Origin: Streptomyces griseicoloratus
GTDB taxonomy: Bacteria > Actinomycetota > Actinomycetes > Streptomycetales > Streptomycetaceae
Assembly (NCBI RefSeq): GCF_014534645.1
Contig: NZ_JACVQF010000220.1
Location: 1-64,000, forward strand
Reading direction: 5' to 3'
DNA: 64,000 nucleotides
Of the stretch, positions 46,235 to 55,883 are shown piece by piece; position 1 is the stretch's first letter, and the number at the start of each line of letters is the position of its first letter. The notes under the pieces were generated by a model. It searched no databases and had not been told where the DNA came from. It worked only from the letters and a program-made list of their open reading frames with translations. The position numbers and the translations under genes are program-made.

Positions 46235-46308
46235 GGGGCGCATCTTAGACGGGGCCGGTGGCGTGCTGGTGCGGGTCTTGGGGCGGTCGACGCCCTAGCG
46301 TTCCGTTC

Positions 46309-47514
46309 ATGCAAACGGGCAAAAGCGGCATCTCCGGGTGGTTGGTGCGACCGGCGAGTCTGCATCTGTGGGCGGTCCTCGTGGTGGTGCTGGGGGCGTC
46401 GGCGGTCCGCACGGTGCGGGAGACCCCGGACGGCGGCATGGACAACGCGATCGTCGTGCGGGCCGCCCGGACCTGGCTGTCCGGGGGTTCCCCGTACGAC
46501 GATCCGCACTTCCTCTACTTCCCGAGCGCGGTCCTGGCCGCCGCGCCGCAGACCCTGCTGCCGCAGGACGTGCTGCGGATGGCCGTGCCGTTCGCCGCGA
46601 CGGCCCTGCTGGCGCTGGGCTGGGCCTGCGCGCTGCTGCTGCACCGCGTGCCGCTCGGCAGCCGTCTCGCCGTCCTCGGGCTGACCGGCCTCTCGGTGGG
46701 CTTCCTCCCCTTCGGGCACCTGGTGCACCTGGGCAACTGGACGGTGACAGCGGCGGTGGCCCTGCCGCTGTGCCTGCTGCTGGCCGGCCGCGGGCGCTGG
46801 GGTGCGGCGGGAGCCGTCATCGGCGTGGCCGTGGCGCTCAAGCCGCTGCTCGCGCCGATGGTGCTGCTGTTCCTGTTCGCCGGGCGGTGGCGGGCGCTGA
46901 CGGCGGCGGTCCTGGTGCCCGCGCTGGCCTCCGCCGGGGCGGCGCTGCTGCTGCCGGACCCGGCCGGCTTCTTCACCCGCACCCTGCCCTTCCTGCTCCA
47001 CGGCGACGACGGATTCGTACGGCTCTACGAGGCGTCCCCGGCCGCCGTGCTGCCGAGGCTGGGGGTGCCCGGGCCCCTCGCCGAGGGGGTCGCGGTGGTG
47101 GCGGCCGGTGCCGGGGTGCTGTGCGCGTACCGCCGCTGGCGCCGGGCCGACCCCGGTCCGCTGCGGTTCGCGGAGACCGGCGCGGGCCTGATGCTCTCGG
47201 CGTTCCTCGTCTCCCGGCCGTCGTACGACCACTACCTCGTGGTCGTGCTGCCGCTGCTGCTCGCCGGGCTGCCGTACGCCGGTTCGGTGGCCCGGGGGCC
47301 GTGGTTCTGGGTGGCGCTGGTCCCGCAGGTGCCGGGGCTGGCCCTGCCCTGGCTGGAGCCGGCGCGGCGGCGGGCGTTCAAGGACGCGTTCACGCTGTGT
47401 GTGCTGGCGGTGGCGGTCGCCCGGCAGGCGCGTCCGGCGGAATCCGGCGGCGGGTATGGTCCAGGTACGGGACGAGAACGGGAGACCGCGCGGACACCGG
47501 CGACCCCGTTTTGA
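46309..47514 (+). CDS. GT87-type polyprenol-phosphate-mannose mannosyltransferase (DUF2029)
   Basis: 401 aa integral membrane protein. The motif MDNAIVVRAARTWLSGGSPYDDPHF, seen here in two parts, holds the catalytic Asp of the actinobacterial GT-C mannosyltransferases acting on lipomannan-type glycolipids. About ten hydrophobic helices follow. Other features: LLLHRVPLGSRLAVL, LVHLGNWTVTAAVALPLCL, PSYDHYLVVVLPLLLAGLPY. Substrate not determinable. ATG 46309; the frame from 46258 has a Cys/Trp-rich extension without support. The promoter of rplM overlaps its stop. Confidence 0.78.
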   Translation: MQTGKSGISGWLVRPASLHLWAVLVVVLGASAVRTVRETPDGGMDNAIVVRAARTWLSGGSPYDDPHFLYFPSAVLAAAPQTLLPQDVLRMAVPFAATALLALGWACALLLHRVPLGSRLAVLGLTGLSVGFLPFGHLVHLGNWTVTAAVALPLCLLLAGRGRWGAAGAVIGVAVALKPLLAPMVLLFLFAGRWRALTAAVLVPALASAGAALLLPDPAGFFTRTLPFLLHGDDGFVRLYEASPAAVLPRLGVPGPLAEGVAVVAAGAGVLCAYRRWRRADPGPLRFAETGAGLMLSAFLVSRPSYDHYLVVVLPLLLAGLPYAGSVARGPWFWVALVPQVPGLALPWLEPARRRAFKDAFTLCVLAVAVARQARPAESGGGYGPGTGRERETARTPATPF

Positions 47515-47540
47515 CCCCGCTGTGCCGTCCCGGGTATTCT
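47511..47540 (+). promoter_or_regulatory. rplM-rpsI promoter
   Basis: TTGACC at 47511-47516, an 18-bp spacer and TATTCT at 47535-47540 match the vegetative consensus; the -35 overlaps the stop of the previous gene. Leader of about 175 nt before rplM. Confidence 0.65.
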
Positions 47541-47721
47541 GCACAGTCGTTATGTGTATTGGCTTGCTCATTCTCACGTGAGGGGCCCTTACACCGGTCC
47601 ACCGGGCCGATGACCAGCGACCAGCACGCGGTTTGCGTCACCGCTGTGCGGTCAGGGCTGTCGTGATCGTCTTCGGTGACCTTGTCAGGACCATTCACTG
47701 AAGAAGCGAAGGCTACGAACC

Positions 47722-48165
47722 GTGCGTACGTACAGCCCCAAGCCCGGCGATGTCACCCGCCAGTGGCACGTCATCGATGCCCAGGACGTCGTCCTGGGCC
47801 GTCTGGCGTCGACCGCCGCCACCCTTCTGCGGGGCAAGCACAAGCCGATCTACGCGCCGCACGTCGACGCTGGTGACTTCGTCATCATCATCAACGCCGA
47901 CAAGGTGCACCTCTCCGGCAACAAGCGGACCCAGAAGATGGCGTACCGCCACTCCGGCTACCCGGGCGGTCTGCGCTCCGTCCGCTACGACGAGCTGCTG
48001 GACAAGAACCCGGAGAAGGCCATCGAGAAGGCCGTCAAGGGCATGCTCCCGAAGAACTCCCTGGGCCGTCAGATGCTCTCGAAGCTGAAGGTCTACAAGG
48101 GTGACCAGCACCCGCACGGCGCGCAGCAGCCGCAGCCGTTCGAGATCACCCAGGTCGCGCAGTAA
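47722..48165 (+). CDS. rplM: 50S ribosomal protein L13
   Basis: 147 aa with [55 protein letters not shown] and [20 protein letters not shown]. Early assembly protein. GTG 47722 has GAAGCGAAGGC upstream. Forms a two-gene operon with rpsI. Confidence 0.98.
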   Translation: MRTYSPKPGDVTRQWHVIDAQDVVLGRLASTAATLLRGKHKPIYAPHVDAGDFVIIINADKVHLSGNKRTQKMAYRHSGYPGGLRSVRYDELLDKNPEKAIEKAVKGMLPKNSLGRQMLSKLKVYKGDQHPHGAQQPQPFEITQVAQ

Positions 48166-48207
48166 GTCCGGCCACCCCCTAAGACTGAAGAGAATCTGAG
48201 GAGAATC

Positions 48208-48720
48208 GTGGCCGAGACCACTGCCGAGCAGCCGCTCGAAGAGCTTGACATCGACAGCTACACCACCGAGTCCGAGGTGCCCGTCGAGGGCGAGTACACC
48301 TCGGAGTCCCTGGCCTCCCGCTTCGGCGAGCCCCAGCCGGCCGCCGGCCTGGGCCGCCGCAAGAACGCCATCGCCCGTGTCCGGATCGTCCCGGGCACCG
48401 GCAAGTGGAAGATCAACGGCCGCACCCTCGAGGACTACTTCCCGAACAAGGTGCACCAGCAGGAGGTCAACGAGCCCTTCAAGGTGCTCGAGCTGGAGGA
48501 CCGTTACGACGTCATCGCCCGCATCGCGGGTGGCGGTGTCTCCGGTCAGGCCGGTGCGCTCCGTCTCGGTGTCGCCCGCGCCCTGAACGAGGCCGACGTC
48601 GACAACAACCGCGGCCCGCTGAAGAAGGCCGGCTTCCTGCGCCGCGACGACCGCGCGGTCGAGCGGAAGAAGGCCGGTCTGAAGAAGGCCCGCAAGGCTC
48701 CGCAGTACAGCAAGCGCTAA
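48208..48720 (+). CDS. rpsI: 30S ribosomal protein S9
   Basis: 170 aa against 130 in E. coli: residues 1-42 are an acidic Glu/Thr-rich extension found in actinobacteria ([18 protein letters not shown]). The core has [30 protein letters not shown], the [19 protein letters not shown] motif and the tail KAPQYSKR, whose last Arg contacts P-site tRNA. GTG 48208 has TGAGGAGAATC upstream. Confidence 0.97.
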   Translation: MAETTAEQPLEELDIDSYTTESEVPVEGEYTSESLASRFGEPQPAAGLGRRKNAIARVRIVPGTGKWKINGRTLEDYFPNKVHQQEVNEPFKVLELEDRYDVIARIAGGGVSGQAGALRLGVARALNEADVDNNRGPLKKAGFLRRDDRAVERKKAGLKKARKAPQYSKR

Positions 48721-48740
48721 GCTTCGCCGGCTGTACTCCG

Positions 48741-48778
48741 AACGCCCCGGCGGCACGCCACTGTGCTGCCGGGGCGTT
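48741..48778 (+). terminator. Terminator after rpsI
   Basis: AACGCCCCGGCGGCAC (48741-48756) pairs with GTGCTGCCGGGGCGTT (48763-48778) over 16 bp with one G-U pair, then CGTTT. Ends the rplM-rpsI unit. Confidence 0.85.
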
Positions 48779-48806
48779 CGTTTATCCCCGTCGTTGGGCG
48801 TATAAC
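48777..48806 (+). promoter_or_regulatory. Possible glmM promoter
   Basis: TTCGTT at 48777-48782, an 18-bp spacer and TATAAC at 48801-48806. The -10 is good and the -35 moderate, overlapping the terminator. Leader of about 130 nt to GTG 48941. Confidence 0.4.
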
Positions 48807-48940
48807 GGCACAAGACGTTCAAAGGCTTGTGTGATCGGATTGCCGGGCATCGCGCAGCACCGCGGGCCCGGGACACGGAAGCCGTCTGCGTGGGCCGCAC
48901 CGGCAGCGCTTCCGGAATTGACGTTTCCTCGGGAGGACAA

Positions 48941-50299
48941 GTGGGACGACTCTTCGGCACGGACGGCGTGCGCGGTGTCGCCAACGCGGATCTGACGGCC
49001 GAGCTGGCGCTCGGTCTCTCCGTCGCCGCGGCGCACGTACTGGCCGAGGCGGGCACGTTCGCCGGACACCGGCCGACCGCCGTGGTCGGACGGGACCCGC
49101 GTGCCTCCGGGGAGTTCCTGGAGGCCGCCGTGGTCGCCGGCCTCGCCAGCGCCGGCGTGGACGTGCTGCGGGTCGGCGTGCTGCCGACGCCCGCGGTGGC
49201 CCACCTCACCGGCGCGCTCGGCGCCGACCTCGGCGTGATGCTGTCCGCGAGCCACAACGCCATGCCCGACAACGGCATCAAGTTCTTCGCCCGCGGCGGC
49301 CACAAGCTCGCCGACGAGCTGGAGGACCGCATCGAGGCCGTCTACGCCGAGCACCGCACCGGCGCCCCCTGGGACCGTCCGACCGGCGCCGGCGTCGGCC
49401 GGGTGCGGGACTACGACGAGGGGCTCGACCAGTACGTCGCCCATCTCGTCGGCGTCCTGCCGAACCGGCTGGACGGCCTGAAGATCGTCCTCGACGAGGC
49501 GCACGGCGCGGCCCACCGGGTCTCGCCCGAGGCGTTCGCGCGGGCCGGCGCCGAGGTCGTCACCATCGGTGCCGTGCCGGACGGCCTCAACATCAACGAC
49601 GGCTGCGGCTCCACCCACCTCGACCTGCTCAAGGCCGCCGTCGTCGAGCACGGCGCCGACCTCGGCATCGCCCACGACGGCGACGCCGACCGCTGCCTGG
49701 CCGTGGACCACACCGGCGAGGAGGTGGACGGCGACCAGATCCTCGCGGTGCTCGCGCTGGCGCTGAGGGAACGTTCCGCGCTGCGCTCCGACACCGTCGT
49801 CGCGACCGTCATGTCCAACCTGGGCTTCAAGCTCGCCATGGAGCGCGAGGGCATCCACTTCGTGCAGACCGCGGTCGGCGACCGGTACGTCCTGGAGGAG
49901 ATGAAGGACAAGGGCTACGCCCTCGGCGGCGAGCAGTCCGGCCACGTCATCATCCTGGACCACGCCACCACCGGCGACGGCACGCTCACCGGGCTGATGC
50001 TGGCCGCGCGGGTCGCGCAGACCGGCCGTACGCTCAAGGACCTCGCGTCCGTCATGGAGCGGCTGCCGCAGGTGCTGATCAATGTGCCGGACGTGGACAA
50101 GTCCCGGGTGAAGACCTCCGCGGAGCTGGCGGCCGCCGTGACCGAGGCGGAGCGGGAGCTGGGCTCCACCGGGCGGGTGCTGCTGCGTCCCTCCGGGACC
50201 GAGCCGCTGGTGCGGGTGATGGTCGAGGCCGCGGATATCGAGCAGGCTCGGTCTGTTGCGGGGCGGCTGGCCGATGCCGTGAAGTCCGCGTTGGGATAG
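48941..50299 (+). CDS. glmM: Phosphoglucosamine mutase
   Basis: 452 aa. Interconverts glucosamine-6-P and glucosamine-1-P for UDP-GlcNAc. [12 protein letters not shown] starts the protein; the phosphoserine loop is [10 protein letters not shown] (Ser104 by count), the metal loop DGDADRCL, the sugar loop EQSGHVI and the phosphate loop [18 protein letters not shown] 48941 is fixed by GGGAGG five bases upstream; an in-frame extension to 48827 is leader. It works with GlmS, encoded 4.6 kb downstream. Confidence 0.97.
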   Translation: MGRLFGTDGVRGVANADLTAELALGLSVAAAHVLAEAGTFAGHRPTAVVGRDPRASGEFLEAAVVAGLASAGVDVLRVGVLPTPAVAHLTGALGADLGVMLSASHNAMPDNGIKFFARGGHKLADELEDRIEAVYAEHRTGAPWDRPTGAGVGRVRDYDEGLDQYVAHLVGVLPNRLDGLKIVLDEAHGAAHRVSPEAFARAGAEVVTIGAVPDGLNINDGCGSTHLDLLKAAVVEHGADLGIAHDGDADRCLAVDHTGEEVDGDQILAVLALALRERSALRSDTVVATVMSNLGFKLAMEREGIHFVQTAVGDRYVLEEMKDKGYALGGEQSGHVIILDHATTGDGTLTGLMLAARVAQTGRTLKDLASVMERLPQVLINVPDVDKSRVKTSAELAAAVTEAERELGSTGRVLLRPSGTEPLVRVMVEAADIEQARSVAGRLADAVKSALG

Positions 50300-50355
50300 T
50301 TTTCGGCACCGGGTTCGGGGTGGGGGTTCTGTCTCGTCGCGGGCTGCGGGTGCGT

Positions 50356-50387
50356 TGTGGCTGGTCGCGCAGTTCCCCGCGCCCCTG
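50356..50387 (+). repeat. Second copy of the dispersed 32-bp repeat, after glmM
   Basis: Identical over 32 bp to 43747-43778. The long hairpin of the first copy is not complete here; only GCCCC/GGGGC pairs at the end. Orientation is the same. Confidence 0.75.
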
Positions 50388-50428
50388 GGGGCACGTACCC
50401 CGGCCTGCGCCGAGAGGTTGACGTTCCG

Positions 50429-51376
50429 TCAGGGTCTTTCGGGTTTCGTCAGGCGTGAGCGCTGGGTCGCCCAGAGGGCCTTCTGGGCGTACAGCGTCAG
50501 CGTGCCGGCCAGGACGATGCCGAACAGGTTGAGCAGGAGCTGCTCCGCCGAGTGCCAGCCCTGGCCGGTGTCGCCGTAGACGAGCGCCACGGCCGCGTTC
50601 GCGGCGGCCGGGACGGTCGTCACCGAGATGGCGACGCCGACCAGGGCACCGGACTTGGCGGAGGTCAGCGAGAGGGTGCCCGCGGCCCCGGCGAGGACCG
50701 CCACCACGAAGGAGAACCAGTCCGGGGCGTAGATGAACCCGGTGTTGGGCCGCTCCGCCTCCAACTGCGCCTTGCTGAACAGGTCCACGGCGTCCATGAA
50801 GAGGCTGAAGCCCGCGGTCACCACCATCGCCGCCGCGAAGCCCACCAGCAGCGCGACCGCGGAACGCAGCGCCAGGCGCGGCGCGCGCTGCACGATCGCC
50901 GTGCAGATCCCGGCCAGCGGTCCGAACTCCGGGCCCACCGCCATCGCGCCCACGATCAGGATCGCGTTGTCGAGCACCACACCGCAGGCCGCGATCATCG
51001 TGGCGAGCGTGATGAAGGCGACGTACGTGATCGACAGCGTCGACTCCTCGTGCGTCGCCTCCTGCAGTTGCTCCCACAGCACCGCGTCCGCGGCCTCGCC
51101 CGGCGCCGCCTCCTCGGCCTCGTCGGCGCGCTCGGACAGCGACAGGTCGATGTTCTCGGCGGTGATGGCACCGGAGCTGTCGATCCCCAACGCCCGCAGA
51201 CCGCTGATGAGTTCGTCGCCCGCCTCGCGGGCCACGTCGCACATGACGACGTCGCCCTCGGGATCGCGGGCGCAGCCGGGCAGGACGACGAGGTGGGTGG
51301 TGCCGACCGTTCGGCCGATCAGACGGACCACGTCGTCGGTCCGGTCGGCCGGAGTGATCAGGCGCAGATGCAGCAT
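50429..51376 (-). CDS. DUF389 membrane protein
   Basis: 315 aa. The first 110 residues form a soluble regulator-like domain (MLHLRLITPADRTDDVVRLI, VMCDVAREAGDEL). Then come six hydrophobic helices with the DUF389 signature VLDNAILIVGAMAVGPEFGP, SLTSAKSGALVGVAISVTTV, and LFGIVLAGTLTLYAQKALW. The family is uncharacterised; a transport or stress-sensor role has been guessed. ATG 51376. It lies between glmM and coaA on the opposite strand. Confidence 0.8.
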   Translation of the reverse strand: MLHLRLITPADRTDDVVRLIGRTVGTTHLVVLPGCARDPEGDVVMCDVAREAGDELISGLRALGIDSSGAITAENIDLSLSERADEAEEAAPGEAADAVLWEQLQEATHEESTLSITYVAFITLATMIAACGVVLDNAILIVGAMAVGPEFGPLAGICTAIVQRAPRLALRSAVALLVGFAAAMVVTAGFSLFMDAVDLFSKAQLEAERPNTGFIYAPDWFSFVVAVLAGAAGTLSLTSAKSGALVGVAISVTTVPAAANAAVALVYGDTGQGWHSAEQLLLNLFGIVLAGTLTLYAQKALWATQRSRLTKPERP

Positions 51377-51409
51377 GACGTCTTTTTAACAGGCCACCGG
51401 GGCCCGCAT

Positions 51410-52399
51410 TCACAGCTTCCGCAGGCTCAGCCGCTGCACCTTGTGGTCCGGGCCCTTGCGCAGGATGAGGGTGGCGCGGCCGCGGGTGGGGGCCACGTTC
51501 TCCACCAGGTTGGGCTTGTTGATGGTGCGCCAGGTGGTGCGGGCGTAGTCGAGGGCCTCCTCCTCCGACACCTGGGTGTACTTGCGGAAGTACGAGGACG
51601 GGTTCTGGAAGGCGGTCTCGCGCAGCTTCCGGAAGCGGCTGAGGTACCAGCGCTCGATGTCCTCGGTGCGGGCGTCGACGTACACGCTGAAGTCGAAGTA
51701 GTCGGCGAGGCCGACCCTGGTGCGGCCGTCCTTGCCGGGCAGGGCGGGCTGGAGCACGTTCAGCCCTTCGACGATCAGGATGTCGGGGCGGCGGACGACC
51801 AGCTTCTCGCCGGGGACGATGTCGTAGATGAGGTGGGAGTAGACGGGGGCGGTCACCTCGCTCTTGCCGGCCTTGATGTCGGCGACGAACCGGGTGAGCG
51901 CACGGCGGTCGTACGACTCGGGGAAACCTTTCCGCGACATCAGTCCGCGGGCCTGGAGCTCCCGGGTGGGCAGCAGGAAGCCGTCGGTGGTCACCAGCTC
52001 GACGCGCGGGTGTTCGGGCCAGCGGGACAGCAGCGCCTGGAGGAGGCGGGCGACGGTGGACTTGCCGACCGCCACCGAGCCGGCGACGCCTATGACGAAG
52101 GGCGTGCCCGCCTGGGAGCCCTGTTCGCCCAGGAACGTGTTCAGCGCGCCGCGCAGGCCGTCCGTGGCGCCGACGTAGAGGTTGAGCAGCCGGGACAGCG
52201 GGAGGTAGATGTCCCGCACCTCGTCGAGGTCGATGACGTCGCCGAGGCCGCGCAGCTTCTCGACCTCCTCGGCGGTGAGCGGCAGCGGCGTCTTGTCGCG
52301 CAGCGCGCTCCACTCGGCACGGGTGAGGTCGACGTAGGGAGTCGCCTCCGGCCTGGACCGGTGGGCGCTCCGGGGCATCGAGGAGACCGGAGAGATCAC
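51410..52399 (-). CDS. coaA: Type I pantothenate kinase
   Basis: 329 aa. Catalyses the first step of CoA synthesis: pantothenate to 4'-phosphopantothenate with ATP. P-loop [12 protein letters not shown] at about 104-115; the family motifs [42 protein letters not shown] and VEGLNVLQ are all present. GTG 52399 is the probable start (MISPVSSM). Single-gene unit, divergent from the lipoprotein gene. Confidence 0.96.
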   Translation of the reverse strand: MISPVSSMPRSAHRSRPEATPYVDLTRAEWSALRDKTPLPLTAEEVEKLRGLGDVIDLDEVRDIYLPLSRLLNLYVGATDGLRGALNTFLGEQGSQAGTPFVIGVAGSVAVGKSTVARLLQALLSRWPEHPRVELVTTDGFLLPTRELQARGLMSRKGFPESYDRRALTRFVADIKAGKSEVTAPVYSHLIYDIVPGEKLVVRRPDILIVEGLNVLQPALPGKDGRTRVGLADYFDFSVYVDARTEDIERWYLSRFRKLRETAFQNPSSYFRKYTQVSEEEALDYARTTWRTINKPNLVENVAPTRGRATLILRKGPDHKVQRLSLRKL

Positions 52400-52600
52400 A
52401 GTCCATTGTTAACGGAGTTCGAACGGGATGGCGGGTGGGCTGTGTCACGCCCGCCGCCGCTCCACCGGGGAGATCACGTCGGCGTCACGGTCGGATACCG
52501 GTGGGGATTTTGTTGATCAACTGTGTGCCGGCTGTGCGTAATGTGCGCGCAAAGATCACGCGGAGCCCATCCGCGAGACCCGGCAGAAAGAGTCACCTAC

Positions 52601-53380
52601 GTGAGATCGACCGCCGTCCGCCGCACCGCCCTCGCGGCCTCCGCCGCCGCCCTGGCGCTCCTCGCCACCGCCTGCGGCGGCTCCTCCGACGACGGCGACA
52701 CGGCCGGCGGCGACAAGGCCGGGGCCGGCGAGACCACGCAGGCCGCCAAGGCGCTGACCGCCGCCGAGCTGGAGAAGGCCGCGCTGACCCAGGCGGACGT
52801 CAAGAACGGCAAGGTCGCCACCAAGGTGCCCGCGGCGGACGACATCGCCAAGGACCAGGTCAAGGCGGACAACGCGGCCTGCCAGCCGCTCTCCCTCGCC
52901 CAGACCGGCGTCGCCCAGGGCGAGCCGGCGGCCACGGTCAAGCGCTCCTGGACGGAGGGGCCGAAGAAACCCGCCGGTGACGAGCTGACCGAGGAGGCCC
53001 TGGAGAGCGCGTTCGACCTGGACAAGGTCCTGGTGACGCTGGCGTCCTACGAGGACGGCGGCGCCGAGTCGGCCCTGAAGGACCTGAAGGCGGCCGTCGG
53101 CACGTGCGCCGGCGGTTTCACCACCACCGCGGCGGGCGAGAAGGCCGAGATCGCCAAGGTGGCCGAGGACCGGGCGCCCGGGGGAGCCGACGAGGCGATC
53201 GCGCTGACCCTGACGACGGTCGGCGAGGACGGCGACGAGTTCCCGGTCAAGGCCGTCGTCACCCGCAAGGGCTCGACCGTCGCCTCCTTCGTCGCCCTCA
53301 ATCTGGCCGCCGCGGCGAGCGGCAAGGACTTCGCGTTCCCGACGGAGATCGTCGACGCCCAGCTCGCCAAGCTCGGCTGA
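52601..53380 (+). CDS. Lipoprotein of unknown function
   Basis: 259 aa. Signal peptide MRSTAVRRTALAASAAALAL then LATAC with lipid-modified Cys25, a Gly/Asp/Thr-rich linker (GGSSDDGDTAGG), and a soluble domain with an internal disulfide-like pair (AACQPLSL, VGTCAGGFTT). It resembles abundant surface lipoproteins of streptomycetes, function unknown. GTG 52601; a palindrome GTTGATCAAC lies at 52512-52521 upstream. Confidence 0.8.
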   Translation: MRSTAVRRTALAASAAALALLATACGGSSDDGDTAGGDKAGAGETTQAAKALTAAELEKAALTQADVKNGKVATKVPAADDIAKDQVKADNAACQPLSLAQTGVAQGEPAATVKRSWTEGPKKPAGDELTEEALESAFDLDKVLVTLASYEDGGAESALKDLKAAVGTCAGGFTTTAAGEKAEIAKVAEDRAPGGADEAIALTLTTVGEDGDEFPVKAVVTRKGSTVASFVALNLAAAASGKDFAFPTEIVDAQLAKLG

Positions 53381-53433
53381 CCGCGGCACCGTCCGTCAAC
53401 GGCCGTCACCATCCGACACCGGCCGTCACCGTC

Positions 53434-53477
53434 CGGAAATTCCCATCGGGGCGTTCGTACCCCGGTGGGAATTTCCG
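53434..53477. promoter_or_regulatory. 18-bp hairpin upstream of glmS
   Basis: GGAAATTCCCATCGGGG (53435-53451) pairs with CCCCGGTGGGAATTTCC (53460-53476) with one G-U pair, plus an outer C-G; loop CGTTCGTA. It may terminate the lipoprotein transcript or serve as operator next to the predicted glmS promoter. No U tract follows. Confidence 0.6.
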
Positions 53478-53519
53478 ATTTCGGGCACGCGCGGGCAGGT
53501 TCGTGACCGAAGCTGACCG

Positions 53520-53525
53520 TAGGCT
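53520..53525 (+). promoter_or_regulatory. -10 box for a leaderless glmS transcript
   Basis: TAGGCT ends seven bases before ATG 53533 and there is no ribosome binding site. In actinobacteria TANNNT at 6-8 bases before the start codon marks leaderless genes. No clear -35 is seen. Confidence 0.5.
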
Positions 53526-53532
53526 GCCGGTC

Positions 53533-55380
53533 ATGTGCGGAATCGTGGGATACGTGGGGTCGCAATCGGCACTTGATGTCGTGATGACCGGACTGAAGCG
53601 GCTGGAGTACCGGGGATACGACTCGGCGGGCGTCGCCGTGCTCGCGGACGGCGGGCTCGCCTCCGCCAAGCGCGCCGGAAAGCTCGTCAACCTGGAGAAG
53701 GAGCTGTCCGAACGGCCGCTGCCGGCCGCCACGACGGGCATCGGTCACACCCGGTGGGCCACGCACGGCGGACCCACCGACGCCAACGCCCATCCGCACC
53801 TCGACAACGCGGGCCGCGTGGCCGTCGTCCACAACGGCATCATCGAGAACTTCGCCGTGCTCAGGGCCGAACTGGCCGAGCGCGGCCACGAGCTGGCCTC
53901 CGAGACCGACACCGAGGTCGTCGCCCACCTGCTCGCCGAGGAGTTCTCCGCCTGCGCCGACCTGGCCGAGGCGATGCGGCTCGTGTGCCGGCGCCTGGAG
54001 GGCGCGTTCACGCTGGTCGCCGCGCACGCGGACGAGCCGGACGTGGTCGTGGGCGCGCGCCGCAACTCGCCGCTCGTGGTGGGTGTCGGCCAGGGCGAGT
54101 CCTTCCTCGCCTCCGACGTCGCCGCGTTCATCACCCACACCCGGGACGCCATCGAACTCGGCCAGGACCAGGTCGTGGAGCTGCGCCGGGACGGCGTGAC
54201 CGTCACCGGCTTCGACGGCAGCCCGGCGGACGTCCGCGCCTACCACGTCGACTGGGACGCCTCGGCCGCCGAGAAGGGCGGCTACGACTACTTCATGCTG
54301 AAGGAGATCGCCGAGCAGCCGAAGGCGGTCGCCGACACCCTGCTGGGCCGCATCGACGGAGCCGGCTCCCTCACCCTGGACGAGGTGCGCATCAGCGCCG
54401 CCGAACTGCGAGAGATGGACAAGGTCGTCATCGTCGCCTGCGGCACGGCCTTCCATGCCGGGCTGATCGCCAAGTACGCCATCGAGCACTGGACGCGGAT
54501 CCCCTGCGAGGTCGAGCTGGCCAGCGAGTTCCGCTACCGCGACCCCATCCTCGACCAGCAGACCCTGGTCATCGCCATCTCCCAGTCCGGCGAGACCATG
54601 GACACCCTCATGGCCTTGCGCCACGCCCGGGAACAGGGCGCCAAGGTGCTCGCCATCTGCAACACCAACGGCTCGACCATCCCCCGCGAGTCCGACGCGG
54701 TGCTCTACACGCACGCCGGGCCGGAGGTCGCCGTCGCCTCGACCAAGGCGTTCCTGACCCAGCTGGTGGCCTGCTACCTGGTCGCCCTGTACCTGGGGCA
54801 GGTGCGCGGCACCAAGTGGGCCGACGAGATCCGCGACGTCATCCGCGACCTGTCGCAGATCAGCGGCGCCGTCGAACGGGTCCTGGAGACCATGGAGCCG
54901 GTGCGGGAACTGGCCCGCTCGCTCGCCCACAAGAACACGGTGCTGTTCCTGGGGCGGCACGTCGGCTACCCCGTGGCGCTCGAAGGCGCGCTCAAGCTGA
55001 AGGAACTGGCGTACATGCACGCCGAGGGCTTCGCGGCGGGCGAGCTGAAGCACGGGCCGATCGCGCTGATCGAGGAGGACCTGCCGGTCGTCGTGGTCGT
55101 GCCGTCCCCGCGCGGGCGTTCCGTGCTCCACGACAAGATCGTCTCCAACATCCAGGAGATCCGGGCCAGGGGCGCGCGGACCATCGTCATCGCCGAGGAG
55201 GGCGACGAGGCGGTCGTGCCCTACGCCGACCACGTCGTCCGGATCCCCGCCACGCCGACGCTGCTCCAGCCGCTGGTGGCGACGGTGCCCCTGCAGGTCT
55301 TCGCGTGCGAGCTCGCGACGGCCCGGGGCAACGAGGTGGACCAGCCCCGCAACCTGGCGAAGTCGGTGACGGTGGAGTAA
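53533..55380 (+). CDS. glmS: Glutamine--fructose-6-phosphate aminotransferase (isomerizing)
   Basis: 615 aa. Produces glucosamine-6-P from fructose-6-P and glutamine. Cys2 of MCGIVGYVG is the N-terminal nucleophile. Glutaminase motifs: GHTRWATHG and HNGIIENF. Two SIS isomerase domains follow (AISQSGETMDTL, RNTVLFLGRH-type, EGALKLKELAYMHAE) and the C-terminal LAKSVTVE. ATG 53533 is likely leaderless. It supplies glmM. Confidence 0.97.
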   Translation: MCGIVGYVGSQSALDVVMTGLKRLEYRGYDSAGVAVLADGGLASAKRAGKLVNLEKELSERPLPAATTGIGHTRWATHGGPTDANAHPHLDNAGRVAVVHNGIIENFAVLRAELAERGHELASETDTEVVAHLLAEEFSACADLAEAMRLVCRRLEGAFTLVAAHADEPDVVVGARRNSPLVVGVGQGESFLASDVAAFITHTRDAIELGQDQVVELRRDGVTVTGFDGSPADVRAYHVDWDASAAEKGGYDYFMLKEIAEQPKAVADTLLGRIDGAGSLTLDEVRISAAELREMDKVVIVACGTAFHAGLIAKYAIEHWTRIPCEVELASEFRYRDPILDQQTLVIAISQSGETMDTLMALRHAREQGAKVLAICNTNGSTIPRESDAVLYTHAGPEVAVASTKAFLTQLVACYLVALYLGQVRGTKWADEIRDVIRDLSQISGAVERVLETMEPVRELARSLAHKNTVLFLGRHVGYPVALEGALKLKELAYMHAEGFAAGELKHGPIALIEEDLPVVVVVPSPRGRSVLHDKIVSNIQEIRARGARTIVIAEEGDEAVVPYADHVVRIPATPTLLQPLVATVPLQVFACELATARGNEVDQPRNLAKSVTVE

Positions 55381-55400
55381 TCGGCGGCCGCGCGCCCCCA

Positions 55401-55406
55401 TAGGGT
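55401..55406 (+). promoter_or_regulatory. -10 box for a leaderless acpS transcript
   Basis: TAGGGT ends seven bases before ATG 55414, and there is no ribosome binding site between the glmS stop and acpS. Confidence 0.45.
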
Positions 55407-55413
55407 GCTCGGC

Positions 55414-55785
55414 ATGAGCATCATCGGGGTCGGGATCGACGTGGCCGAGATCGAGCGGTTCGGGGCGTCCCTGGAGCGGACGCCGGGCCTGGCCAGGCGG
55501 CTCTTCCGGGAGAGGGAGATGCTGCTGCCCAGCGGTGAGCGCCGGGGCGTCGCCTCGCTCGCCGCCCGCTTCGCGGCGAAGGAGGCGCTGGCCAAGGCGC
55601 TCGGCGCGCCGGCGGGGCTGCTCTGGACCGACGCCGAGGTGTACGTCGAGGACAGCGGGCGGCCCCAGCTGCGGGTGACGGGCACGGTGGCGGCCCGGGC
55701 GTCGGAGCTCGGGGTGACGTCGTGGCACGTGTCGCTGAGTCATGACGCGGGGGTGGCGTCCGCGGTGGTGATCGCGGAGGGGTGA
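55414..55785 (+). CDS. acpS: Holo-[acyl-carrier-protein] synthase
   Basis: 123 aa. Transfers 4'-phosphopantetheine from CoA to ACP. The motifs are [14 protein letters not shown] with Asp9, and [13 protein letters not shown] with the metal-binding Glu. [16 protein letters not shown] ends the protein. Start at 55414 preferred over the in-frame ATG 55405. Only 33 bp separate it from glmS, but it may have its own start. Confidence 0.96.
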   Translation: MSIIGVGIDVAEIERFGASLERTPGLARRLFREREMLLPSGERRGVASLAARFAAKEALAKALGAPAGLLWTDAEVYVEDSGRPQLRVTGTVAARASELGVTSWHVSLSHDAGVASAVVIAEG

Positions 55786-55883
55786 GGCCGGGAGGCCGGT
55801 GGGGCCGGGAGGCCGGTGAGGCCGCCCTTCCGGGCACCGGACCGGGGCGACGGGGCCGACGCCCGGCCCGCGCGGGGGCGCGT

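Noticed and set aside
48827-48940. N-terminal extension of glmM
   Set aside because: The family starts at MGRLFGTDG and GGGAGG lies in front of GTG 48941.
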